This document shows positions 6,081 through 11,635 of a stretch of DNA of 11,635 nucleotides, piece by piece. Under the pieces are notes generated by a model. It was not told the origin of the DNA and did no database searches. It saw only the letters and a program-made list of their open reading frames with translations. Each line of letters opens with the position of its first letter. Within the stretch, counting starts at the first letter, position 1. Source of the stretch: Baffinella frigidus. Taxonomy: Eukaryota > Cryptophyceae > Cryptomonadales > Baffinellaceae. Location: positions 510,713-522,347 of the forward strand of contig MU646365.1 of the NCBI GenBank assembly GCA_026770585.1, read 5' to 3'. The translations under genes and the position numbers were made by a program.

Positions 6081-6107
6081 CTTCGTTAGCGACAAGGTCC
6101 CTACATG
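6081..6107 (-). other. Exon-like 18-mer, diverged copy
   Basis: Minus-strand ACCTTGTCGCTAACGAAG (6098-6081) followed by GTGGT. It differs from 6383-6366 at three positions, including the shared GTGGT. It is not directly preceded by AG here, so it is probably a dead copy. Confidence 0.3.
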
Positions 6108-6183
6108 AACCCGCACCCTCCCAGGGCCCTACAGCAGGCCAATCCCTCGGACCATACCGTGGTCCTGTCGAGGGCTGCGGGTT
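6108..6183. mobile_element. Diverged foldback element related to family M1
   Basis: AACCCGCACCCTC pairs with GAGGGCTGCGGGTT at the ends. Inside, GGCCCTACAGCAGGCC...CCGTGGTCCTG resembles the centre of the M1 copies (GGACCCTACAGTAGGCC...GGTGGTCCTAG). No clean target duplication was seen. Confidence 0.5.
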
Positions 6184-6252
6184 CGTGTATTCAAGATAAC
6201 CCAGAAGATTTTGGACGAGACTTTTGGACGGGACCAGATCAGGCATGCCGAC
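6184..6252. other. Short coding-like island of uncertain strand
   Basis: Plus strand reads VFKITQKILDETFGRDQIRH in one frame, and minus strand reads MPDLVPSKSLVQNLLGYLEY. Both look protein-like but cover only about 25 codons, so either could be chance. No clear donor-acceptor pair decides. Confidence 0.2.
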
Positions 6253-6440
6253 CCAAACCCCAAACCCTAAACCTTAAACCCTAAACCCCAAACCCCAAAC
6301 CCCAAACCCCCAACCCTAAACCCTAAACCCTAACCTCTGAACTCTAAACCCTAAACCCTCACCACCTTCGTCAACGCCAAGGTCTGAACCCCTAAAGCCC
6401 AAACCCCAAACCCTAACCCCCAAACCTCAAACCCCAAACC
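6253..6440 (-). repeat. Telomere-like array, CCCTAAA/CCCCAAA type
   Basis: CCCCAAA and CCCTAAA units on the plus strand. The array is interrupted at 6359-6387 by an exon-like insert that reads ACCTTGGCGTTGACGAAG on the minus strand. Confidence 0.9.
6366..6383 (-). other. Possible 18-nt micro-exon inside a telomere-like array
   Basis: On the minus strand TTCAG is followed by ACCTTGGCGTTGACGAAG and then GTGGTGAG, so acceptor and donor both fit an 18-nt exon (TLALTK in one frame). A related copy sits at 6098-6081. No flanking exons can be assigned with confidence. Confidence 0.25.
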
Positions 6441-6700
6441 CGAAATTCGTAAGCGTATGCCGGGGGACATTCTGGGGATACTACCCCGAGTAGCATGACC
6501 GGAGTGGCATGCAGTGTGGTCCTGTTGGTTGCAATACTGAAATCTTTCTCAAAACTCGTGGACCAGGAAGTTGGTTTTTGTTCAGGGTTCACGTGTTACG
6601 TTTTACGATATAGGGTTTAGGTTTCGGGGTCACTGATTGCCGGCCCGTTTCCGGTAGGCGGCGATCCCCTGAACTCTACACCCAAAACCGTTTACGGTTA
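6441..6700. other. Island without an assigned gene
   Basis: Both strands have a roughly 45-codon open stretch: plus SMTGVACSVVLLVAILKSFS and minus EKDFSIATNRTTLHATPVML. At this length either may be chance. Degenerate TTTAGGG-like units occur near 6580-6640. No other feature is seen. Confidence 0.25.
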
Positions 6701-6817
6701 CAGGGTAACCTCGCCCATAATAAAGCACCCTCCCTAGGACCCTACAGTAGGCCTATGCCTATGGCCCTATGGTGGTCCTAGAGGAGGGGGCGCTTTCTTA
6801 TGAGCGAGGTACTCCTG
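6701..6817. mobile_element. Foldback element family M1, copy 1 (117 bp)
   Basis: Inverted ends CAGGGTAACCTCGCCCATAA and CAGGAGTACCTCGCTCATAA (as reverse complement of the right end), flanked on both sides by TA. It is the most diverged of the three full copies. The TA duplication and size fit a Tc1/mariner-type MITE; no transposase is present. Confidence 0.8.
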
Positions 6818-7180
6818 TAGTGATCGCCCGTGTCTTGCAGGTGGTGTGCGATTGTACCTATCCCTTGAGTGGCCAGGGGGTCCAAATAGACCCCCTGAGG
6901 TCCTTTAGGTCCTTCAGGCTCTTCGAGCTCCCAACATAGGCGGACACCGGAACTGGTTCTGCAGAAAAGCCATGCTTTCTTTCGGACCATGTTCAGGCCG
7001 CCCGGTGCAGAGGATCGCGACAGAAACCGGCTAAAGAGTATCCTCATCGTCCTCAAGGTCCTAGGCAGGTCCTAGGGCCCAACGGTAGGACGTGCGAGCC
7101 TACTGGGCACTTGAGGGATACTGAAACCATATGAGTGGAACTTTTCACTGGAAAGGCTCCAGTAAAAGGTGCTGGTGCTG
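6818..7180. other. Repeat-rich intergenic stretch
   Basis: It holds the minus-strand copy of the dispersed repeat (6883-6993) and a diverged CCTAGG-rich palindromic piece near 7055-7105 that resembles the M1 centre. No gene is recognised. Confidence 0.4.
6883..6993 (-). repeat. Hairpin-rich dispersed repeat, type 2, copy 7 (inverted)
   Basis: The minus strand reads GGTCCGAAAGAAAGCATGGC, GAAC-CA-GTTC, CGGTGTCCGCCTATGTTGGG, AGCTCGAAGAGCC and GAAGGACCTAAAGGACC. It is the only copy in this orientation. Confidence 0.8.
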
Positions 7181-7182
7181 TA

Positions 7183-7299
7183 CAGGGGTACTTCGTTCAT
7201 AAGAAAACGCCCCCCCCCCAGGACCTCCACAGGGCCCTAGGCATGGGTCTACTGTAGGGTCCTAGGAGGAGGCAGTATCTTATGAGCGAGGTACCCCTG
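7183..7299. mobile_element. Foldback element family M1, copy 2 (117 bp)
   Basis: Terminal inverted repeats CAGGGGTACTTCGTTCATAA and CAGGGGTACCTCGCTCATAA, with TA flanks at 7181-7182 and 7300-7301. Inner poly-C and GGAGGAGGC arms and the centre GGGCCCTAGGCATGGG extend the fold. It is non-coding. Confidence 0.88.
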
Positions 7300-7479
7300 T
7301 ACAAAGGCGGCACGGTCGCCGCTGCGGAGCCGCTGCGGAGGCGCAGAAAAGCCCTTCATCGAACCCCCGCGCTTCCAGCGTCCACGGCAATAAACGAGAG
7401 CGCTCTGTTTTTTTCCGCGAGTGTAATAAAGATCTGGATTCTAGCTGGAGGAGACGCAATTTGCGACGTGTCACACGCG
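7300..7479. other. Spacer between two M1 elements
   Basis: GC-rich sequence with the tandem CGCTGCGGAG. AATAAA-like strings occur on the plus strand near 7390 and 7426, but no plus-strand gene is seen upstream to use them. Confidence 0.35.
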
Positions 7480-7481
7480 TA

Positions 7482-7603
7482 CAGGGGCACCTCGCTCATA
7501 GGAACCCCCCCCCCCCCCCCCAGGGACTACCATAGGGCCCTAGGCATAGGCCTACTTCAGGGTCCTAGGGGGGGGGGGGGTTCTTATGAGCGAGGTACCC
7601 CTG
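7482..7603. mobile_element. Foldback element family M1, copy 3 (122 bp)
   Basis: Ends CAGGGGCACCTCGCTCATAG and CAGGGGTACCTCGCTCATAA, with TA flanks at 7480-7481 and 7604-7605. A long C run pairs with a long G run, so nearly the whole element folds into one hairpin. It lies 82 bp past the stop of the ankyrin gene and may be part of its 3' UTR. Confidence 0.88.
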
Positions 7604-7685
7604 TACACGTATCTGACGCCAGCCCGCATGAAGCTAAGCTGCACATCCGCAAAGCGTCGCGCAAGTTTCACGTAGCGTCAACTCG

Positions 7686-8730
7686 TCAGAGTTCGCGGTG
7701 CCTGAACCAGGTGCACGCCCCCGCATCCGCCAGGATCACCATGCGCAGCACCTCGGTATCAAGCCCCCGCACCACTGATGCCGCTCCCAGCCGCTCCTGC
7801 AACCCCATTGCGAAAGCCATCGCGTTTGCCTCGTATCGTCGCGCCTGTTCTGCGGCCTGGAGCACATCTACCACCTCCCTGATGCGCTCCATTTGGAGGG
7901 GAGGAGAATTGGCCAACGCCTCTAGAGCGAGGGTTAACGCCGTCGCTCCGTAGCCCGTGATGGCCGCGATATCCGCTCCGGCATACAGAAGCATCCTGGC
8001 AACCTCAACTAGCGGTGGAGGGTCCACCGACGGGTATCCCGGCATAGCGGGATCTTCCGCTGCGAGATGCAGCGGCCTATGCCCCTGCATGTTCTCGACA
8101 TTGACGTCGGCGCCCTTGTCCAGCAGCATCCTCACCATCTGAGGGCAACGCTTCTTCGCAGCCATATGCAGCGCCGTTCCTCCAAAGATTCCACCACCGG
8201 GGAGGTTGACCGCCACGTCTGCTCCCGCATCCAGCAGAATCCTGACCACCCCAACCTGGTTCAGGGTTCAGGGTTTAGGGTTTAGGGTTCAGGGCTTAGA
8301 CAGGTTTAGGGTTCAGGGTTTAGGGTTTAGGGTTTAGGGTTTAGGGTTCAACGTCGCCTCTCTTCGTAGCATCAAGCAGCGCCGTTGAGCTAGCCGCGGG
8401 GCATGTCGCCGCCACGTCCGCCCCCGCGTCCAGCAGAATCCTTACCACCTCCTCGTGACCTCCACTCACCGCCCACCGCAGCGCCGTGAACCTCTCGGCG
8501 CCAAGGCCTGGGGCGCGAGAGACGGCCTCGACCTCCGCCCCCGCATCCAGCAGAACTTTCACCACACGATGGTTGCCATACTGCGCAGCCGAAATCAGCA
8601 CCGTTTCTCCATAGTTTCTCTTCAACACATTCGCCCCCTCCAGGATCAGTTGCTGAACCTCCTCTGCCTGCCCGCGCCGGCAAGCATCCAGCCAGCGCTG
8701 CTGACGTTTCTCGGCCTTGTTGAGATTCAT
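7686..8730 (-). CDS. Ankyrin-repeat protein, two exons split by a telomere-repeat intron
   Basis: Exon 1 is 8730-8353 (126 codons) and exon 2 is 8255-7686, giving 315 residues. ATG 8730 is the first clear start; the frame is open further upstream, so an earlier start is possible. Ankyrin repeats begin at about residues 8, 41, 81, 114, 152 and 185, with typical strings VVRILLDAGADV, TALHMAAKKRC and RPLHLAAE. The repeat at about 114-148 is cut by the intron after KRGD (126) and resumes VGVVRILLDAGADV in exact register. Residues past about 225 keep only weak repeats and end in a helical tail with AFAMGLQERLGAASVV. Ankyrin repeats bind partner proteins; no catalytic domain or membrane segment is seen, so an intracellular adaptor role is inferred. 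GC-rich codon use contrasts with the A+T-rich flank at 8821-8905. Confidence 0.88.
8256..8352 (-). other. 97-bp intron made of CCCTAAA telomere-like repeats
   Basis: On the minus strand it starts GTTGAACCCTAAACCC and ends CCCTGAACCAG. Almost all of it is CCCTAAA or CCCTGAA, with one break (CCTGTCTAAGC). It is phase 0. Read without splicing, the frame stops after three codons, while the splice restores the ankyrin repeat. GTTG occurs at both junctions (the first four bases of the intron and of exon 2), as for a four-base target duplication. Confidence 0.78.
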
Positions 8731-8820
8731 CTCACCCGCTGGTTGCAAGATCGGACCTGGCGCTGCCCGTTCCACCAGCCTTTGTAAGCGGGTCTCCGCG
8801 GACAAAGCGGGGGAAAGTGA

Positions 8821-8908
8821 GTGCTGACTAATACTATTATATTGCTGACTAATAGTGTTATAGTACTGACTAATAGTATTATAGTGTTGGCTAATAATTA
8901 TAGTGCTG
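8821..8908. repeat. A+T-rich tandem repeat
   Basis: About four units of a roughly 23-bp motif, TGCTGACTAATAGTATTATA, with variants. The base composition is unlike the flanking GC-rich sequence. It may be the tail of the inserted element bounded by the 15-bp repeats. Confidence 0.8.
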
Positions 8909-8913
8909 ACCTA

Positions 8914-8990
8914 TGCAGAATCCCTTCTACGGAACGGCGTGTCGTTGGGCTATGTTGGGAGAAATTAAAACCTCAAGGACCTAAAGGACC
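8914..8990 (+). repeat. Hairpin-rich dispersed repeat, type 1, copy 8 (5' truncated)
   Basis: It begins at TGCAGAATCCCTTCTACGGA and continues GGGCTATGTTGGGAG and AAAACCTCAAGGACC. It is closest to copy 2 (3066-3135). The first hairpin is missing. Confidence 0.8.
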
Positions 8991-9047
8991 TACGAGCTCG
9001 GTAATACCGGTAGGATCCTACTCCCTAAAGCTTCTCCGCGGACAAAG

Positions 9048-9093
9048 AAAGCAAAAATGCTTTTTCTGCAGATCTTTTCTACGGAAAGGCGTG
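9048..9093 (+). repeat. Hairpin-rich dispersed repeat, type 1, copy 9 (3' truncated)
   Basis: AAAGCAAAAATGCTTTTTCTGC then CTTTTC-TAC-GGAAAG. It begins directly after the 15-bp repeat at 9033-9047 and lacks the 3' half that copy 8 retains. Confidence 0.75.
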
Positions 9094-9333
9094 AGGTGGA
9101 GGCCTCGTGGGTGCTTCACGGGAGAGATCAGGGGCTTGCCTCACCGACCGGTGATCGGTCACCGGGTTTTGGTGGGTAAAATCTTGGTGAATATTGAATC
9201 TCCCCTACTATGGGTAGTGGCAGTTTCTTGCCTTAGGATTCAACCGGATGATTACCCGGATATTTTTCTAAGATCGCCTCAATTCTGTGCCGTGCATTTC
9301 ACTTTCGAATAAAGCCAATAAGTGCCAATAAGT
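9094..9333. other. Stretch without an assigned gene
   Basis: A plus-strand frame ends KILVNIESPLLWVVAVSCLR...HFTFE at a TAA that overlaps AATAAA, but its upstream part runs through repeat sequence, so I do not call it a gene. The hairpin CCGGTGA-TCGG-TCACCGG lies near 9150. GCCAATAAGT is tandemly doubled at 9314-9333. Confidence 0.35.
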
Positions 9334-9386
9334 GTCGTTGGGCCATGTTGGGAGAAATCAAAACCTGAAGGACCTAAAGAAACGGA
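9334..9386 (+). repeat. Hairpin-rich dispersed repeat, type 1, copy 10 (5' truncated)
   Basis: GTGTCGTTGGGCCATGTTGG, GAGAAATCAAAACCTGAAGG and ACC. Only the 3' third of the unit is present. Confidence 0.72.
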
Positions 9387-9480
9387 AAGAACCGTGGAGA
9401 GAGTCAACATCGCAACTTTGGGTCCCTCAAAAGTGAGGTCCGAAACCACTGTGGGCTCCTATGGCGTTCTGGACATTACA

Positions 9481-9486
9481 TTTATT
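9481..9486 (-). terminator. Polyadenylation signal AATAAA of the 9540-10228 gene
   Basis: AATAAA on the minus strand lies 53 bases after the TAG stop at 9540 and is followed by TGTAATGT. Position and sequence fit a 3' UTR, although AATAAA is common by chance in A+T-rich DNA. Confidence 0.4.
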
Positions 9487-9539
9487 TTGGAGTACGCCCT
9501 ATACACATGCTGCCTTGTCATTTCAGTAACTTGTCTATT

Positions 9540-10228
9540 CTACTCGTAGTTAATCGCCCCAGAGGCCTTCAGGTCGGCCTGGCGGTTGTTTTGGTTGCGG
9601 AGCTCCACGTATCTTTTTAGGGTTTAGGGATCAGGCTTTAGGGTTTAGGGATTAGGGTGTACAGTTTAGAGTGTAGAGTGTAGGGTGTAGGGTGTAGGGT
9701 GGCACAACTTGTGTAGTGTACATGCGGGTTTGTCCCTGAATGAAATTTTAGTCCTAAATTCTAAACCCTCAACCCGCACCTGTACACCCTAAACCTTAAA
9801 AACTCAACGATAAGCTGTAAATCCCTGAACCCTAAAGGTTCAACCCCAAACCCTGAAGCCCTGGACCTTCAACCCTAAACCCAACCCCTAGTCCGTAACC
9901 CTTTATCCCTAATCCTTAATACCTAATCCCTAATCCTTGAACCATAAACCCAAACCCCTAAACCCCTCAACCCTGCACCCTACGCGCCCACCCTACACCC
10001 TAACCTCCAACTCCTAAATCCTAAACCCGAAACCCGAATTCTTAACCCTTGAACCCAAAATCCTAACCCATAACCCAATGCGTTGGGACTTGTAACGTAC
10101 ATTGAATTCGCTGCGCGGGGTGGGGCAACTTGCCCGACAAGAGGAGTATCCCCTCTACCCCCAATGTCCTCCCGGTTCCTCAGTGTCCTGGATGACTCAA
10201 AAGAATTAAGAGAAGTGGATGAACCAGG
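9540..10228 (-). CDS. 3' end of a spliced gene with a 27-nt micro-exon between telomere-like introns
   Basis: Three exons are predicted: 10228-10101, 9735-9709 and 9612-9540, ending at TAG. The first reads PGSSTSLNSFESSRTLRNRE and then ends APPRAANS. The donor AAT|GTACGT is strong; the acceptor TTTCATTCAG at 9736 has a pyrimidine-rich lead and CTAAAA as a possible branch site. The micro-exon gives DKPACTLH. Its donor is AA|GTTGTG, and the last exon follows CCCTAAAAAG and reads YVELRNQNNRQADLKASGAI then NYE. Joins are AT+G (Met) and AA+A (Lys), both phase 2, and leave one continuous frame. The first acceptor (CCAG at 10229) is less sure, and the start lies further upstream. I do not recognise the protein; it is polar and serine-, asparagine- and glutamine-rich, with no membrane segment. 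Overlapping plus-strand frames at 10083-10307 and 9322-9549 are weaker alternatives. Confidence 0.45.
9613..9708 (-). other. 96-bp intron made of telomere-like repeats
   Basis: On the minus strand GTTGTGCCACCCTACACCC opens it and CCCTAAACCCTAAAAAG closes it. Units are CCCTACA near the donor and CCCTAAA near the acceptor. Length and donor start (GTTG) are close to those of the 97-bp ankyrin intron at 8256-8352. Confidence 0.5.
9736..10100 (-). other. 365-bp intron dominated by telomere-like repeats
   Basis: It opens with GTACGTTACAAG and closes with CATTTCATTCAG, written here without its upstream part. The span between about 9763 and 10080 is degenerate CCCTAAA-type repeat in plus-strand terms, so the intron RNA would be UUUAGGG-like. 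This is the opposite repeat strand from the next intron at 9613-9708. Confidence 0.42.
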
Positions 10229-10421
10229 CTGGTTTCACGATAAATGTGATCAAGTCAGGGGTGTGTCCAGCGGACCACACAGCGGACGTCGAAGGGGTTT
10301 CGAATAATCTTAAGCGACAAGACCTACGACCCTACGGTAGGCAACCCGTAGGAACGTAGGGGTGGTCCTACGGATAAGATAACGGAAAGGTGCCCCGATT
10401 TGGGCCGAAAATCCCTTCGTA
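10229..10421. other. Spacer with a diverged M1-like palindrome
   Basis: CCTACGACCCTACGGTAGGC through GTGGTCCTACGG (about 10329-10374) matches the centre of M1 copy 1, without recognisable outer ends. AAGCGACAAGACC at 10311 resembles the exon-like 18-mers at 6081 and 6366 in part. No gene is called here. Confidence 0.4.
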
Positions 10422-10516
10422 GCTAGGGTTTAGGGTTTAGGGTCTAGGGTTTAGGAATTTGGGTTTAGGGTTTAGGGTCTGGGTTTTGGGATTTAGGGTT
10501 AAGCGTTTAGAGTTGA
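10422..10516 (+). repeat. Telomere-like array, TTTAGGG type
   Basis: TTTAGGG units, partly degenerate (TCTAGGG, TCTGGGT), running up to the left inverted end of the element at 10517. Confidence 0.9.
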
Positions 10517-10724
10517 GTAGTATGGCCGACGAGTCAGGATGAAGGCCACCCATCGGGTTCTAAGAACGAGAAAAGACTACCAACCAGTTCTCTGCACGAA
10601 TAAACTAGTTTGGGCCAGTTTTTTAGAGGAAAAACTGAAAATAGACCCATGTCCCGGACAGTTTCAGATTTTTACAAACAACTGGTAGTTATGAGACTGG
10701 TTGGGTTCTCGTCGGCCATACTAC
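10517..10724. mobile_element. 208-bp foldback element at a telomere-array strand switch
   Basis: GTAGTATGGCCGACGAG at 10517-10533 is exactly inverted at 10708-10724. Partial inner pairing continues (GACTACCAACCAGTT against AACTGGTAGT). It is non-coding. To its left the arrays read TTTAGGG and to its right CCCTACA/CCCTAAA. No convincing target duplication is seen because both flanks are repeats. Confidence 0.78.
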
Positions 10725-11125
10725 CCTACACCCTACACCCTACACCCTAAAGCCTGAAGCCTAAACCCTGATCCCTAAACCCTACACCCTACACCATACA
10801 ACCTAAACCCTAAACCCTGATCCCTGAACCCTACACCCTACACCCAAACTTGAAACCCTAAACCCTAAAACGTAAACCCTAAACCCTAAACCCTAAAACC
10901 TACACCCTACACCCTACACCCTACACCCTACACCCTGAACCCTACACCCTAAACCCTAAACCGTAAACGGTAAACCCTGCACCCTACACCCTACACCCTA
11001 AACACTAAACACTAAACACTAAACACTAAACACTAAACACTAAACAGTAAACCCTAAACCCTAAACCCCTAAATACCAACCCCTAAGCCCTACTCTTCAT
11101 TCCTAAACCATAAAATCTAAAACCT
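10725..11125 (-). repeat. Long telomere-like array with homogenised variant blocks
   Basis: CCCTACA blocks, CCCTAAA blocks and a run of about seven AAACACT units (10998-11046) are sorted into separate patches. Such sorting shows that variants spread locally by slippage or unequal exchange after the array formed. Confidence 0.93.
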
Positions 11126-11437
11126 CAAGACTCAAGCCTCAAGCCTGGAGAGAAAGCGTTCTGTTTACAAATCAATCTTGGAACTCTGACGAAACGGAAC
11201 TTCGATGTGGGCAAGTCCTACCACATTACCTTTAGGAATAAAGGTCTGCCTCTTATCATCGCGCATCTCTGCACATGGATTTCATCCCTTTCCTGGCCCA
11301 GTGCAAAGAAGCTTCGCACGCGTGTCCACAAAGCGGTCGTCCACGATCAAGGGGGTTTCGAGAGGGGGGGGGCATGGTTTGTTTCTGCGAGGTGCGAAGC
11401 AGCTGGGTTGTGCAAGTTTTGGGGGCTTGGTGTTTAG
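11114..11437 (+). CDS. Weak candidate exon between two telomere-like arrays
   Basis: One plus-strand frame is open for about 108 codons and includes NFDVGKSYHITFRNKGLPLI and SWPSAKKLRTRVHKAVVHDQ. Acceptor-like CTCAAG sits at the left array edge, and a donor-like GCGAG|GTGCGA lies at about 11391. No family is recognised. On the minus strand a shorter frame, EMRDDKRQTFIPK, ends at AAAG|GTAATG and would fit an upstream exon of the 9540-10228 gene, so the coding strand is not settled. Confidence 0.22.
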   Translation, partial: NLKPQDSSLKPGEKAFCLQINLGTLTKRNFDVGKSYHITFRNKGLPLIIAHLCTWISSLSWPSAKKLRTRVHKAVVHDQGGFERGGAWFVSARCEAAGLCKFWGLGV

Positions 11438-11635
11438 AGTTTAGGGTTTAGGGTTTAGGGTATACATGTAGGCTTCAGGATTTAGAGTATGGAGGGTTCA
11501 GGGTTTAGGGTTTAGGGTTTAGGGTTTCGTGTTCAGGGTTTAGGGTTTAGGGTTTAGGGTTTAGGGTTCAGGGTTTAGGGTTTAGGGTTTAGGGTTTAGG
11601 GTTTAGGGTTTAGGGTTTAGGGTTTAGGGTTTAGG
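11428..11635 (+). repeat. Telomere-like TTTAGGG array at the right edge
   Basis: The last 70 bp or so are perfect TTTAGGG units up to the final base; the left part holds variants (TTCAGGG, TATACATG). The G-rich strand runs 5' to 3' toward the edge, as at a chromosome end, but similar arrays are internal elsewhere here, so a true telomere cannot be claimed. Confidence 0.95.

Larger units (their letters stand above)
8793..9047. repeat. 15-bp direct repeats bounding a repeat-filled insertion
   Basis: TCTCCGCGGACAAAG is at 8793-8807 and exactly again at 9033-9047. Between them lie an A+T-rich tandem tract and a truncated dispersed-repeat copy. A 15-bp exact flank is the size expected for a target duplication of a LINE/SINE-type insertion, upstream of the ankyrin gene. 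Confidence 0.6.

Noticed and set aside
7282-7953. Long plus-strand open frame opposite the ankyrin gene.
   Set aside because: It is a shadow of the GC-rich ankyrin exon and runs through the M1 element with its poly-C tract.
8821-8908. CRISPR-like array.
   Set aside because: The units are adjacent without unique spacers and the context is eukaryotic; it is a simple tandem repeat.
9322-9549. Plus-strand open frame ending in a hydrophobic tail.
   Set aside because: It starts inside a dispersed-repeat copy and overlaps the predicted last exon and 3' UTR on the minus strand; there is no ATG supported by context.
11428-11635. True chromosome end.
   Set aside because: Polarity fits, but internal arrays here look similar and the window edge may be an arbitrary cut or a contig break in a repeat.

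Overview
The window looks like nuclear DNA of a microbial eukaryote, probably an alga or other protist with plant-type telomeres. The evidence is a degenerate eukaryotic 18S rRNA fragment, many tracts of TTTAGGG/CCCTAAA and variants, GT-AG splice signals, an ankyrin-repeat protein and several foldback (MITE-like) elements. A chromerid or dinoflagellate-like alveolate is my best guess. It is a guess, because the 18S piece is too short and conserved to place by eye.

Layout. 123-2389 (-): four exons of a hydrophobic, probably membrane, protein; the gene runs off the left edge. 2390-4555: no gene recognised, but a patchwork of hairpin-rich dispersed repeats, a foldback element and the 18S fragment. 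4557-5270 (-): a probable broken gene, interrupted by one telomere-like array and bounded by another. 5274-6700: telomere-like arrays, a GA-rich tract, foldback elements and short exon-like islands. 6701-7603: three copies of a TA-flanked foldback element. 7686-8730 (-): a two-exon ankyrin gene whose intron is almost pure CCCTAAA repeat. 8808-9400: insertions of the dispersed repeat. 9540-10228 (-): the 3' end of another spliced gene, with a 27-nt micro-exon between two telomere-like introns. 10422-11635: more telomere-like arrays, a 208-bp foldback element and one weak coding candidate.

Main result. Telomere-like repeats here are not only junk between genes. In at least three minus-strand genes they make up all or much of the introns. 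In each case GT and AG sit at or near the array edges and the reading frame is kept across the join. In the ankyrin gene the join restores one ankyrin repeat exactly in register. Foldback elements also sit at, or within a few bases of, splice donors, and short pieces of exons and acceptor sites are duplicated beside the arrays. Together this suggests a genome where telomere-repeat capture at breaks, and transposon insertion, create or enlarge introns. Exon models were worked out by eye and no transcript was available, so they are predictions.
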